Shown here: piece after piece, positions 29,380 to 38,243 of the stretch
Layout of the letters: each line of letters opens with the position of its first letter
Numbering within the stretch: the stretch's first letter is position 1
Source: Thermoleophilaceae bacterium
GTDB taxonomy: Bacteria > Actinomycetota > Thermoleophilia > Solirubrobacterales > Thermoleophilaceae
Length of the DNA: 64,000 nt
Direction of reading: 5' to 3'
NCBI GenBank assembly: GCA_036378175.1
Contig: DASUWY010000012.1
Location: forward strand, 1 to 64,000
The notes under the pieces: generated by a model
Databases searched by the model: none
Told to the model about the DNA's origin: nothing
Seen by the model: the letters and a program-made list of their open reading frames with translations, nothing else
Position numbers and translations under genes: made by a program

Positions 29380-29401
29380 GGGCGCCCGCGGGCGCCCTTT
29401 T
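29380..29401 (+). terminator. Intrinsic terminator after the single-TM protein gene
   Basis: GGGCGCCC-GC-GGGCGCCC palindrome followed by TTTTCG, ending the hsp20-lon-membrane protein unit. Confidence 0.85.
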
Positions 29402-29418
29402 CGTTTGCCCTCATGCAA

Positions 29419-29444
29419 TCGGGCGAGCCCTGAGACTCGCCCGA
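29419..29444. other. Second hairpin between convergent genes
   Basis: TCGGGCGAG pairs perfectly with CTCGCCCGA around an 8-base loop; AAAA follows on the plus strand. On the minus strand no T-run follows, so intrinsic termination of the asparaginase gene is unproven. Confidence 0.5.
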
Positions 29445-29549
29445 AAAGCTTCCTGCGCCTGGTCACTCAGGCACCCGCCGGTTGACAGATGCAATTCCAA
29501 GTTAAGCCGAAGCCTGCCGCGCCGCCATACCTCAGATGGTGAGTATTGG

Positions 29550-30491
29550 TCAGCGGTTCGTGAACAGCTCGCGAGGGTCGCGCTCGAGCGCGAGCGCAAG
29601 GAGCACGCGGATGCGTGCCTTCCACGCGGAGGCGCTCCCGGCGAGGACCACGCCGCGCTGCGCGAGGTCCGTCTCGGAGCCCTCGAATCCGTAGGTGCGC
29701 TCGAGCGTGCCGCCGCGCTCGGGCCGCGCGCACAGCACCACCGGGATGCCGGCGGCGAGCGTCCGGTCAACGCCGGCAAGCATCGTCTGCGGGAGGTGAC
29801 CGGCGCCCAGGCCGATGATCACAAACGCGGCGGCGTCCTGCTCGAATGCGCGTGAGTCCATGCCCGCCGCGGCGACGATGATCGGCACGTACGCGTCGAG
29901 CCGTGCGTCGGGGAGCGCGATCGCATCGAGCGGCTGCGGCGTCCTCAACACCCGCACGCGTCCCTCACGGATCTCCGCCAGCGGTGCCTCCGAGCTGAAG
30001 GCGTCCGACCGCCAGCTGTGGGATTTCACCGCGTCGCCGGCTGCGTGCGCCAGCCCATCGAACACCACCACCGGCCCCAGCCCGCGCGCTTCAGGCGCAG
30101 CCGCATAGAGCACGGCGTCGAGGAGGTTCCGCGGACCGTCCGATCCGGTGGAGCCTCCGGTGCGGATCGCGCCAGTGATTGCAAGAGGCTCGTCCCGCGC
30201 CCAGGTGAGCGAAGCGAGCTCGGCCGTCTCCTCGATCGTGTCCGTTCCCTGAGTGAGCACCACGCCATCCGCCGGGGTGCTCGAAGCCGCGGCGAGCGCG
30301 CGTGCCATGGCCGGCGGGTCGAGGTTCACGCCGGGTATGTTCGACAGCTGCTCGACCTGAAGCTCCGCCACATCAGCGAGCCCGGGCACCGCGACCACGA
30401 GCTCTTGCCCGCTCAGCGCCGGCCGCGCCGGAGTCCCGGTCATGGCGATCGTGCCGCCGGTAGCCAGGAGCTTTACGAGCGGCCGGGCCAT
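29550..30491 (-). CDS. L-asparaginase
   Basis: A 313-aa type I/II-like asparaginase hydrolysing L-asparagine to aspartate and ammonia. The two nucleophile motifs are present: KLLATGGTIAMTG (first Thr) and VLTQGTDTIEETA (second Thr, Asp). No signal peptide, so it is probably cytoplasmic. TAGCCT (30502-30507, minus) lies 10 nt before the ATG. It is divergent from the TetR gene, which may control it. Confidence 0.92.
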   Translation of the reverse strand: MARPLVKLLATGGTIAMTGTPARPALSGQELVVAVPGLADVAELQVEQLSNIPGVNLDPPAMARALAAASSTPADGVVLTQGTDTIEETAELASLTWARDEPLAITGAIRTGGSTGSDGPRNLLDAVLYAAAPEARGLGPVVVFDGLAHAAGDAVKSHSWRSDAFSSEAPLAEIREGRVRVLRTPQPLDAIALPDARLDAYVPIIVAAAGMDSRAFEQDAAAFVIIGLGAGHLPQTMLAGVDRTLAAGIPVVLCARPERGGTLERTYGFEGSETDLAQRGVVLAGSASAWKARIRVLLALALERDPRELFTNR

Positions 30492-30530
30492 CGCGGCCGG
30501 GAGGCTACATCTGCGACTAGAGTTGCGCCG

Positions 30531-31154
30531 ATGGAGGCTTCATCCGCACCCCCGCAGGGGGAGCGCAGGCTGGAGAGCGAGAAGGCGCAGCGGATAGTCG
30601 CGGCCATGCGCGAGAGCGTGGGCACGCGCGGTGCCGCGGGTGCCACCTTCGATCACGTGGCGCGCGAGGCGGGCGTCTCCCGCGGCCTGCTCCACTACTA
30701 CTTCGGCTCCAAGGAGCGTCTGCTCGTGGAGGTCGTGCGCCATGACACCGAGCTGCGCGTGGCCACGCTGGAGCGCAATCTCGCGCCCGCGTCCACGCTC
30801 GACGCAGTCGTGCAGGTGCTCGTCACGCAGGTGCGCAGCTTCCTTGCCGAGGACCCGGCGTCACAGGCGGTGATCTACGAGATGTTCAGCGCGTCTCGGC
30901 ACAACGAGGAGCTGCGCGCCGAGATGGCCAGCCTCTTCACCCAGACCCGCGACCACATCGCCGCCGCATTGCGAGAGAAGCACGAGGCGGGCGTGGTGAA
31001 GCTGCGCGACAAGCCCGAGAACGTGGCGTCGGTGCTGCTCGGCCTCGGCGACGGCATCACGATGCAACTCATCTCGGACCCGGAGTGGGACAGCGACGCC
31101 GCATTCGAGCTCGGCATCCGCACGGCACGCTTCCTGCTCGGCGCGGACGACTAG
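30531..31154 (+). CDS. TetR-family transcriptional regulator
   Basis: A 207-aa TetR regulator: HTH (TFDHVAREAGVSRGLLHYYFGSKERLLVEVV) followed by a helical ligand-binding domain. TAGAGT (30518-30523) lies 7 nt before the ATG. The promoters of this gene and the asparaginase face each other over 39 bp, so autoregulation and asparaginase control are plausible. Its stop overlaps the glyS stop tail to tail. Confidence 0.92.
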   Translation: MEASSAPPQGERRLESEKAQRIVAAMRESVGTRGAAGATFDHVAREAGVSRGLLHYYFGSKERLLVEVVRHDTELRVATLERNLAPASTLDAVVQVLVTQVRSFLAEDPASQAVIYEMFSASRHNEELRAEMASLFTQTRDHIAAALREKHEAGVVKLRDKPENVASVLLGLGDGITMQLISDPEWDSDAAFELGIRTARFLLGADD

Positions 31155-32503
31155 GGGTTGAGCTTCGGCGACTTCCAGTCGGCGGCCAGCCGCCGCTCCA
31201 GCTCGTCGCCGAGCGCGTTGATCGCGATGCGGTCCTGTGACAGCGAATCGCGATCGCGAAGCGTCACGGTGTCGTCCTCCATCGTCTGGTGGTCGACCGT
31301 GACGCCCCATGGCGTGCCGATCTCGTCCTGGCGCCGGTAGCGCTTCCCGATCGAGCCGCCCGTGTCGAACTCGGCGGGCATGCGCTTGCGCAGCTCCTCG
31401 TAGATCGCGCGCGCCTTCTCCGGCTGGCCGTCCTTGTTCACGAGCGGCAGCACCGCCGCCTTCACCGGCGCGAGCCGCGGATGGAGGCGCAGCACCACGC
31501 GCTGGCGCCCCTCCACCTCCTCCTCGTCATACGCGTCCACCATGAACGCGAGCGTGCCGCGGTCGGCCCCGGCGGACGGCTCGATCACGTATGGCACGTA
31601 GCGCTCGCCGGTGGCGGTGTCCACGTAGTCGAGCTTCTCGCCCGAGAACTTCGCGTGCTGGGTGAGGTCGAAGTCGCCGCGGTTGGCGATGCCCTCGAGC
31701 TCCGACCAACCCATCGGGAAGAGGTACTCGATGTCGGACGTGGCGCTCGAGTAGTGCGAAAGCTCGTCCGAACCGTGCTCGCGCATGCGCAGGTGGTCGG
31801 CTCGGATGCCGAGCCGCTCGTACCAATCGAGCCGCCACTGGCGCCAGCGGTCGTACCAGACGGGCGCCTCCTGAGGCGGTACGAAGAACTCGATCTCCAT
31901 CTGCTCGAACTCGCGTGTGCGGAAGATGAAGTTCCCGGGAGTGATCTCGTTGCGGAACGACTTCCCCACCTGGGCGATGCCGAACGGCGGCCGCTTGCGC
32001 GCGAACTGGAGCACGTTCTTGAAGTTCACGAAGATGCCCTGCGCCGTCTCCGGCCGCAGGTAGATCGTGGAGCCCTCCTCCACCACAGGCCCCATGTTGG
32101 TCTGGAACATGAGGTTGAACTGGCGAGGCTCGGACAGCTCGCCGCCGCACACCGGGCAGCGAAGCTCGCCCTCGGGCTGCGCCTCGCGCAGATGGTCCTC
32201 GCGGAAGCGCTGCTTGCACTCCCCGAGGCACTGGACGAGCGGATCGGAGAAGCCGGCGAGGTGGCCTGACGCCTCCCATACCTTCGGGTGCATGAGGATC
32301 GCGGCGTCGAGGGCGACCATGTCGTCGCGCTCCTGCAGGTTCGCGCGCCACCACTCGTTCTTCACGTTCTGCTTGAGCAGCACGCCGTAGTGGCCGTAGT
32401 CGTAGGTGGACGCCAGGCCGCCGTAGATCTCGGACGACTGGAAGATGAAGCCGCGCCGCTTGCAGAGGGCGACGATCTTCTCCATGGTCACGACATCGCT
32501 CAT
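31151..32503 (-). CDS. glyS: Glycyl-tRNA synthetase (alpha2 class)
   Basis: Charges tRNA-Gly. The 450-aa protein is the dimeric eukaryote/archaeal-like class II type: KIVALCKRRGFIFQSSEIYGG, motif 2 RSF-type VGKSFRNEITPGNFIFRTREFEQME, a CPVCGGEL zinc pair and the C-terminal anticodon-binding domain from about residue 340. TAGGGT (32514-32519, minus) lies 10 nt before the ATG. Confidence 0.97.
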   Translation of the reverse strand: MSDVVTMEKIVALCKRRGFIFQSSEIYGGLASTYDYGHYGVLLKQNVKNEWWRANLQERDDMVALDAAILMHPKVWEASGHLAGFSDPLVQCLGECKQRFREDHLREAQPEGELRCPVCGGELSEPRQFNLMFQTNMGPVVEEGSTIYLRPETAQGIFVNFKNVLQFARKRPPFGIAQVGKSFRNEITPGNFIFRTREFEQMEIEFFVPPQEAPVWYDRWRQWRLDWYERLGIRADHLRMREHGSDELSHYSSATSDIEYLFPMGWSELEGIANRGDFDLTQHAKFSGEKLDYVDTATGERYVPYVIEPSAGADRGTLAFMVDAYDEEEVEGRQRVVLRLHPRLAPVKAAVLPLVNKDGQPEKARAIYEELRKRMPAEFDTGGSIGKRYRRQDEIGTPWGVTVDHQTMEDDTVTLRDRDSLSQDRIAINALGDELERRLAADWKSPKLNP

Positions 32504-32625
32504 GCGGGAGCGAACCCTAGCGGCGCCTGCCGGATGAGTGTTAACGCGCCAGTTCCGCCACGAACACCCCGCATCCTCCGCACCCGCAGGAGTTTGGCGG
32601 CCGGACGCCGGGGTAACTTGACGCC

Positions 32626-32760
32626 ATGGTCACCTTGGCCTTGCGGGCCACGTCTCACGTGGCGGCCTGGATCGTCTGGCAGTCGATGCGGATCTCCCTG
32701 CTGGACGACCTCGAAGCCCCGCGCCCGCCGGCCGAGGAGCTTGAGATGAAAGCCGCCTAG
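32626..32760 (+). CDS. Candidate small protein, 44 aa
   Basis: A 44-codon ORF in an otherwise gene-free 420-base gap. TAACTT (32614-32619) lies 6 nt before the ATG, fitting the leaderless pattern of this window, and third positions are mostly G/C. The product has an amphipathic/hydrophobic first half (HVAAWIVWQSMRISLL) and acidic second half. No family recognised; could be spurious. Confidence 0.4.
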   Translation: MVTLALRATSHVAAWIVWQSMRISLLDDLEAPRPPAEELEMKAA

Positions 32761-32870
32761 CAGTCGTCGGCAGCGCGGCGCTGCTCGGTTGCACGGAAAG
32801 CAGCCCGCAGGCCTGCTCTAAATGCTCGGCCCCTTGCCTCGCTGTTTGCAGGGTGTTAGGTTCGCCCCAA

Positions 32871-32893
32871 CCCTTGGGTCCGTTCCCCAAGGG
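32871..32893 (+). promoter_or_regulatory. 5'-leader hairpin upstream of the secreted propeller gene
   Basis: CCCTTGGG pairs with CCCAAGGG. A TAGGTT hexamer lies about 10 bases upstream and GGAGGT before the ATG downstream, so the hairpin may sit in the 5' leader. Confidence 0.4.
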
Positions 32894-32922
32894 GGGCTCG
32901 TTGCCTAAACCTGGAGGTCAGT

Positions 32923-34905
32923 ATGAGAGGCCGCAATTGTCGGCGCGGCGCGTCGCTGCGCGTTGCCTTGCTGGCGGTACTGGTGGTCGCCGTTCCCATG
33001 TTGGTGAACTCCGCTCCTGCGGGCGCGGACGCCTTCGGACCACAGTTTCAAGTCTCGCTCAACGGAGGGACCGGCGATCCCACTGGCACTGGGCAGAAGC
33101 CGGACATCGCCTACAACACACGCCACAATGAGCACCTCGTCGTGTGGGTGGCGACGGGAAACGGCACGGTCGCGATCTACGGTCAGCGGATTGATCAGGA
33201 CGGCAACGCGATCGGCGGGCCGTTTCAAATCTCCGACAACAGCACGGCGAAGGCACAAAATACGTCTGAGCCTCCGACGGTGACCTACAACCCCGTGGCG
33301 GACGAGTACCTCGTCGCATGGGGTGCTCGCCCGACCGGTGGCGGGGAGGACGTGTACGTGCAGCGCGTGGCCGCCGACGGGACGCTGCTGCTGCCAGCCG
33401 ACGAACTGATCTCGGATACCGGCACCTACAGCGATCTGGAGACTCAGGAGCCGGTTTACAGCCCGGACTCAAACGAGTATTTCGTCGTCTGGAAGGCGGA
33501 CGGGAGCACAGGCGGTCAGCAGATCTACGGGCAGCGCCTGGCGGCCGACGGCAGCCAGATCGGCTCGGACATCCAGATATCGCAGATGACCGGTCAGGCC
33601 GACGACGCCGTCTCGCTCGCCTACAACAGCCGCGAGCACGAGTACCTGGCGGTCTGGCGTGGCTTCCAGACCGGTGCCGAGGACGAAATCTACGGCCAGC
33701 GGCTCTCGCTCACGGGCGCGGAGATCGGGACGAACGATTTCCAGATCTCCGACATGACCGCGAGCGGCACCGCCAACCCGCCGCGCGTCGCGTACAACTC
33801 GCGCGACGATCAGTACCTCGTCGCTTGGACGGGGGACTTCGGAACAGGCAATGACCAGGTGTTCATCCAGTTGCTCGACGCTGCGGGAAACAAGGTCGGA
33901 GCCCAGGCGCCGATCTCGGACGACACCGTCGAGGCGTTCCGCCCGGACATCGCCTACAACCCGAACTCTGACGAGTACTTCGTCAGCTGGCACAACGGCG
34001 ACAACGAAGTACACGGCCAGTACCTGTCCGCCGCGGGAGCGGAGACCGGGACCAACGACTTCCTGATCTCCGAGAACCCGCCGGACGTCTTTGCCCGGCC
34101 GTCGGTGGACTACAACTCGGCCACCTGCGACTACGCGGCGGTCTATATGGCCGGGACGCTGGCGCCGCCGCCGGGCGCGGCCACACGGGGCATCCCGTTC
34201 ACGTCGCTCGACGTCTACGGACGACGGGTGAGCGCCCCGCCCTGCATGGCGGACCTCAGTGTCACCAAGACCGCGGCCGCCCAGGTGCAGCTCGGCGGGA
34301 ACGTCACCTACACGATCACTGTGACGAGCAACGGGCCGAGCGACGCGCTCGGCGTGACGCTCACCGACACGGTTCCGGCTGGCACCAAGTTCGTCTCCGC
34401 GACAAGCTCGCAGGGCAGCTGCACCGGCACCACCGCGGTGAGCTGCAGCATCGGCACCCTCGCGGTTGGCGCTTCGGCCAACGTCACAGTTGTCGTGCGT
34501 CCGACGAAGACCGGGACGGTGAGCAACACCGCCACGGTGGCGGGTTCCCGCCAGGATCAGAACGCGGCGAACAACAGCGCGACCGCGACCACCAAGGTCG
34601 TTGACACGATCCGGCCGCGAGTGTCTGTCGCCGGCGTCAGGTTGTGCGTCAGGCGGGCCATGGTCGTTCGCGTTCACATTCGCGACCGGTCGCCGCTCCG
34701 TTACGCGCGGGTGTTCGTCGACGGCAAGCGAATCAAGTCGACCAAGCGCAAGGCGTTCCTGGTGAAGATCAGCGCCAAGTCGCTCCACGGGAAGCAGCAT
34801 CGGCTCAAGGTGGTCGCGCGTGACACATCCGGCAACACGAGGACGGTGAGGCGGGTGTTCGCGAAGTGCGCAGTCCGGCATATCGCGCCGCGCTTTACCG
34901 GCTGA
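32923..34905 (+). CDS. Secreted seven-bladed beta-propeller protein with DUF11 domain
   Basis: A 660-aa exported protein with signal peptide (LRVALLAVLVVAVPMLV, cleavage near ADA). Residues about 38-440 hold seven repeats of the form YN(S/P)xxDEYLVxW...IYGQRLxxDGxxIG...FQIS; an extra FQVS strand at the N-terminus could close the ring with blade 7 (a Velcro closure). Next is a DUF11-type domain (ADLSVTKTAAAQVQLGG) and a basic C-terminal Ig-like region (VRVHIRDRSPLRYARVFVDG). There is no sortase motif. GGAGGT precedes the ATG. Function unknown; a surface/adhesion role is a guess. Confidence 0.85.
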   Translation: MRGRNCRRGASLRVALLAVLVVAVPMLVNSAPAGADAFGPQFQVSLNGGTGDPTGTGQKPDIAYNTRHNEHLVVWVATGNGTVAIYGQRIDQDGNAIGGPFQISDNSTAKAQNTSEPPTVTYNPVADEYLVAWGARPTGGGEDVYVQRVAADGTLLLPADELISDTGTYSDLETQEPVYSPDSNEYFVVWKADGSTGGQQIYGQRLAADGSQIGSDIQISQMTGQADDAVSLAYNSREHEYLAVWRGFQTGAEDEIYGQRLSLTGAEIGTNDFQISDMTASGTANPPRVAYNSRDDQYLVAWTGDFGTGNDQVFIQLLDAAGNKVGAQAPISDDTVEAFRPDIAYNPNSDEYFVSWHNGDNEVHGQYLSAAGAETGTNDFLISENPPDVFARPSVDYNSATCDYAAVYMAGTLAPPPGAATRGIPFTSLDVYGRRVSAPPCMADLSVTKTAAAQVQLGGNVTYTITVTSNGPSDALGVTLTDTVPAGTKFVSATSSQGSCTGTTAVSCSIGTLAVGASANVTVVVRPTKTGTVSNTATVAGSRQDQNAANNSATATTKVVDTIRPRVSVAGVRLCVRRAMVVRVHIRDRSPLRYARVFVDGKRIKSTKRKAFLVKISAKSLHGKQHRLKVVARDTSGNTRTVRRVFAKCAVRHIAPRFTG

Positions 34906-34935
34906 GGACGAGCGAGTCCGCCCTCCAGTCGGGCA

Positions 34936-34959
34936 GGAGCCCCGCTTCGGCGGGGCTCC
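34936..34959 (+). terminator. Hairpin with TTCG tetraloop after the propeller gene
   Basis: GGAGCCCCGC-TTCG-GCGGGGCTCC, a perfect 10-bp stem, 30 bases after the stop. There is no T-run, so termination strength is uncertain. Confidence 0.6.
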
Positions 34960-35047
34960 GTGTCCGGCCGAAATCGCATTGCCAAGCCAAAACAAGCGCG
35001 CTTGCATGCGGCCCGCCGAAGCTCGGCGCTCCTATACTGAGAGTGCC

Positions 35048-35338
35048 ATGCCGATCTACGAGTATCGCTGCGAGAGGGGCCACACCTTTGAGGTGATGCA
35101 GCGCATGAGCGACGAGCCGATCACCAACTGCACCACCTGCGACGCGACGGTGCAGCGCGTGTTCCACCCGGTCGCCGTCCACTTCAAGGGATCCGGCTTC
35201 TACACCACGGACTACGGGAAGAAGCGTTCGGGCGCCTCCTCCTCGAGCGGCGACTCGTCGTCCTCCAGCGACAGCAAGTCCGAGTCGAAGAGCGAGACGA
35301 AGAGCTCTTCCGAGTCTTCGTCGTCCTCCTCGGACTAA
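35048..35338 (+). CDS. FmdB-type zinc-ribbon protein
   Basis: A 96-aa protein starting PIYEYRCERGHTFE, with the second half-knuckle NCTTCDA and the conserved FHPVAVHFKGSGFYTTDYG segment; the tail is Ser/Lys-rich and low complexity. The first knuckle has a single Cys (C-ERGH) where most families have C-x2-C; His may replace it. A consensus TATACT -10 box (35033-35038) sits 9 nt before the ATG. The stop overlaps the LCP gene stop by 4 bp. Confidence 0.88.
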   Translation: MPIYEYRCERGHTFEVMQRMSDEPITNCTTCDATVQRVFHPVAVHFKGSGFYTTDYGKKRSGASSSSGDSSSSSDSKSESKSETKSSSESSSSSSD

Positions 35339-36411
35339 CGCCCGAGCAGCTGTCGCACCGCCGCCTGCCGCTCGGCGGGCGAGATGATCAGGCTCGTGCC
35401 GGGCCCGATGCCCGAGGGCTTGAGCACGTGCGTGGAGCCCGACCCGCCAGTGACGAGGTCTGTGAACAGGGTGCCCAGGCTCATCCCGCCCATGTCGGTG
35501 CGCACCGCGCGCGGCGCGTTCCACGCCACCCACGGCAGGCGGAAGAAGGTGGTGGGCTTGAGCGCCTGGGCGCGCATCCGCTGAAGCACGAGCTGCTGGC
35601 GCTCGGCGCGCTGGATGTCGGTCTCGTTGGGGGCGCAGCGGTTCTCGCGGATACGCGAGAACTCGAGCGCCTGCTTGCCGTTCAGGTGATGCGTGCCCCT
35701 GTGGAGCTTGAAGATGTCGCCGTTCTCGAACACGTTTTGCGACACCACGCAGTGCTTGAGGGTGACGGTGATTCCGCCGAGCGAGTCGATCAGGTGCGGG
35801 AAGTCCTGAAAGCTCACCTCCACCACATGGTTGATGCGCACGCCGCCGCCGAGGAAGTTCTCGACCGTCCGCACCGCAAGGCCCGCGCCGCCGAACGCGA
35901 ACGCGGCGTTGATCTTCTGCGAGCCGTGGCCGGGGATCGCGGCGTAGGAGTCGCGCGGGATCGAGAGCCGGCGCACGCTCCCGAAGGCGGCGTGGAGCAG
36001 CATGATGCTGTCCGACCGGCTGGGGCCGCCCGCGCCCGGCTCGTGCTCATTCGGCGGCCGCGCGTCGGACCCGAGGACGAGCACCGTGCTGCCCGACAGC
36101 AGGTTGCCGCCGTGGGAGAGCGAGTCCTCCGCGCTCTTCGGCAGCCCGGAATTCGTCTGCGCGCTGATGAAGAACAGGACCACGGACAGCAGCACCCACG
36201 CCACAGCCGCGATCAGCACGTACTTCACCCCGCGCTTGATCCAGAAGGCCTTTCCGCGCTGCGGCTGCCCCGGCAGCCGGCGCTTGAACTGTCGGTTGCG
36301 GCGCAGGCGATCCCATGCCTCGCCAGGCGAGCGCATGCGGTCGAGCAGGCCCGGCCTCGACTTGTAGACCTTGTAGTCCGGCGGCGGGGGGCCGGGGGCT
36401 CCGTCAGTCAC
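35335..36411 (-). CDS. LytR-CpsA-Psr (LCP) family protein
   Basis: A 358-aa membrane protein: Pro-rich cytoplasmic tail, one membrane helix (VLIAAVAWVLLSVVLFFI, about 64-81), then the extracytoplasmic LCP domain (VLVLGSDARP, RSDSIMLLHA, SIPRDSYAAIPGHGSQKINAAFAFGG, GITVTLKHC...FSRIREN). LCP proteins transfer polyprenol-linked glycopolymers to peptidoglycan. GTG start with AGAGG 6 bases upstream. TATACA (about 36424-36429 minus) overlaps the divergent glk -10 region. Confidence 0.93.
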   Translation of the reverse strand: MTDGAPGPPPPDYKVYKSRPGLLDRMRSPGEAWDRLRRNRQFKRRLPGQPQRGKAFWIKRGVKYVLIAAVAWVLLSVVLFFISAQTNSGLPKSAEDSLSHGGNLLSGSTVLVLGSDARPPNEHEPGAGGPSRSDSIMLLHAAFGSVRRLSIPRDSYAAIPGHGSQKINAAFAFGGAGLAVRTVENFLGGGVRINHVVEVSFQDFPHLIDSLGGITVTLKHCVVSQNVFENGDIFKLHRGTHHLNGKQALEFSRIRENRCAPNETDIQRAERQQLVLQRMRAQALKPTTFFRLPWVAWNAPRAVRTDMGGMSLGTLFTDLVTGGSGSTHVLKPSGIGPGTSLIISPAERQAAVRQLLGR

Positions 36412-36437
36412 CTGTTGCCTCTGTATAGCGTTCGGTC

Positions 36438-37406
36438 ATGGCGCCGCGGCGCGTAATCGGAATGGACGCGGGAGGAACCAAGCTGCTTGGCGGCGTGGTG
36501 GACGCGGACCTCGTGGTGCACCACAGGGTGCACCGGCGCATCGACGGGCTCGACCAGGCAGAGCTCGTGGAGACGATAGTGGACGCGGTGGAGGAAGCCC
36601 GTGCCGTCGCGCCCGATGTGGGGGCGGTGGGGTTCGGAATTCCCGCATTGGTACGACCCGCCACGGGATCTGTGATGGTCTCGAACCATCTGCCGCTCGA
36701 CGGCATCCCCTTCAAGGCGCTCATGAGCGAGCGGCTCGACATGCCGGTGGCGGTGGACAACGACTCGAACGTCGCGATCCTCGCCGAGCATCGCGCGGGT
36801 GCGGCCCGCGGCGCCGACGATGCGGTGATGCTCACTCTCGGCACGGGCATCGGCGGAGGGCTGCTGTTCGAGGGGAAGGTCTACCGCGGCTCCGTCGGCG
36901 CCGGGGCCGAGCTCGGGCACATCGTGGTGGACCCCAACGGGCCCGAATGCCCCGGGGACTGCCCTGGGCGTGGCTGCCTCGAGGCATTCGCCTCGGGCAA
37001 TGCGATCGGGCGCGCGGGCCAGGAGGCGGCGCGCCGCTCGCCGGAGTCGAGTCTGGGCAGGGCGCTCGCACAGGGGCGTGAGGTCACCGGCGGGCTCGTG
37101 ACGGAGCTCGCGCACGACGGCGACGAACTGGCGATCGAGGTGCTGGCCGAGGCTGGGCGCTGGCTCGGAATCGGGCTGGTGTCGCTCGTGAACGCGCTCA
37201 ATCCGGAGCTTGTGATCGTGGGTGGCGGCGCGTCGGCCGCGGGTGAGCTGATGCTCGGTCCAGCGCGCGAGGTGCTCTCGGAGCGGGGACTGCCGCCGAA
37301 CCGGGAGCTCGTCAAGCTCGTGACGGCGCACTTCGGCAGCGAGGCGGGCATGATCGGCGCCGCGCTGCTCGCCCTCGACCTGATCACGCGGAAGGTGCCG
37401 GAGTGA
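36438..37406 (+). CDS. glk: ROK-family glucokinase
   Basis: Phosphorylates glucose with ATP. The 322-aa protein has the N-terminal IGMDAGGTKLLGG phosphate loop, VDNDSNVAILAEH, TLGTGIGGGLL, and the ROK zinc motif CPGDCPGRGCLEAF; the Glu-His pair (AELGHIVV) is present. TAGCGT (36426-36431) lies 6 nt before the ATG. It overlaps rsmI by 4 bp, an unusual pairing but common in this lineage as far as I can infer. Confidence 0.92.
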   Translation: MAPRRVIGMDAGGTKLLGGVVDADLVVHHRVHRRIDGLDQAELVETIVDAVEEARAVAPDVGAVGFGIPALVRPATGSVMVSNHLPLDGIPFKALMSERLDMPVAVDNDSNVAILAEHRAGAARGADDAVMLTLGTGIGGGLLFEGKVYRGSVGAGAELGHIVVDPNGPECPGDCPGRGCLEAFASGNAIGRAGQEAARRSPESSLGRALAQGREVTGGLVTELAHDGDELAIEVLAEAGRWLGIGLVSLVNALNPELVIVGGGASAAGELMLGPAREVLSERGLPPNRELVKLVTAHFGSEAGMIGAALLALDLITRKVPE

Positions 37407-38215
37407 GCGGCCGCCTGGTTGTTTGCCCCACTCCGATCGGCAATCTCGAGGATGTCACCCTGCGCGTGCTGTCCGCGCTGCGCGAGGCGGACCTCGTGGC
37501 GTGTGAGGACACGCGCCGCACGCGCACGCTGCTCGACCGCTACGGCGTGAAGGCGAAGCTCGTGTCCTACCACGAGCACAACGAGGACCAGCGCTCAGCC
37601 GAGCTCGTCACGCGCATGAATGAAGGCGCGACTGTGGCGCTGGTATCGGACGCCGGCATGCCGCTCGTGTCGGACCCGGGCTACGTGCTCGTGCGCGCGT
37701 GCGTGGCGGCCGGGCTGCCGGTGGAGGTGCTGCCGGGACCCAGCGCCGCGCTGGCTGCCCTCGTGGCCTCGGCGCTGCCGTCGGATCGCTGGCGCTTCGT
37801 CGGCTTCCTTCCGCGCAAGAAGGGCGAGCTGCGGCGTGCGCTGGCCGAACCCGGCGGCACGCTTGTGGCGTTCGAGGCGCCCGGGCGGGTGCCGGCGACC
37901 TTGGCCGTGCTCGCGGAGCTCGACCCGCAGCGCGAGGTTGCGGTGTGCCGGGAGCTCACGAAGATGCACGAGGAGGTGGTGCGTGGCGGCGCGGAGGAAC
38001 TGGCGAAGCGTTACGCGAATGCGCCGCCCAAGGGCGAGGTGGTGCTGGTGATCGCACCGGCGCCGGAGGGCGACGCGAGCCACGTGGACGAGGCCGCGCT
38101 GCACGCACTCACGAGGCTTGTGGAGGCCGGGGCGCGGGCGCGCGCGGCGGCGACGGTGGTGGCCGAGCTCACCGGTACGAGCGCGAACGCGCTCTACCGC
38201 GCGTATATCGACTAG
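37403..38215 (+). CDS. rsmI: 16S rRNA 2'-O-ribose C1402 methyltransferase RsmI
   Basis: A 270-aa tetrapyrrole-methylase-fold enzyme: VVCPTPIGNLEDVTLRVL, EDTRRTRTLLDRYG, VSDAGMPLVSDPGYVLV and GFLPRKKGE, all diagnostic for RsmI. It methylates the ribose of C1402 in 16S rRNA. GTG start overlapping the glk stop. Confidence 0.97.
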   Translation: MSGRLVVCPTPIGNLEDVTLRVLSALREADLVACEDTRRTRTLLDRYGVKAKLVSYHEHNEDQRSAELVTRMNEGATVALVSDAGMPLVSDPGYVLVRACVAAGLPVEVLPGPSAALAALVASALPSDRWRFVGFLPRKKGELRRALAEPGGTLVAFEAPGRVPATLAVLAELDPQREVAVCRELTKMHEEVVRGGAEELAKRYANAPPKGEVVLVIAPAPEGDASHVDEAALHALTRLVEAGARARAAATVVAELTGTSANALYRAYID

Positions 38216-38243
38216 CGCCGCCGCTAAGTAGCATCGGCGGCTC

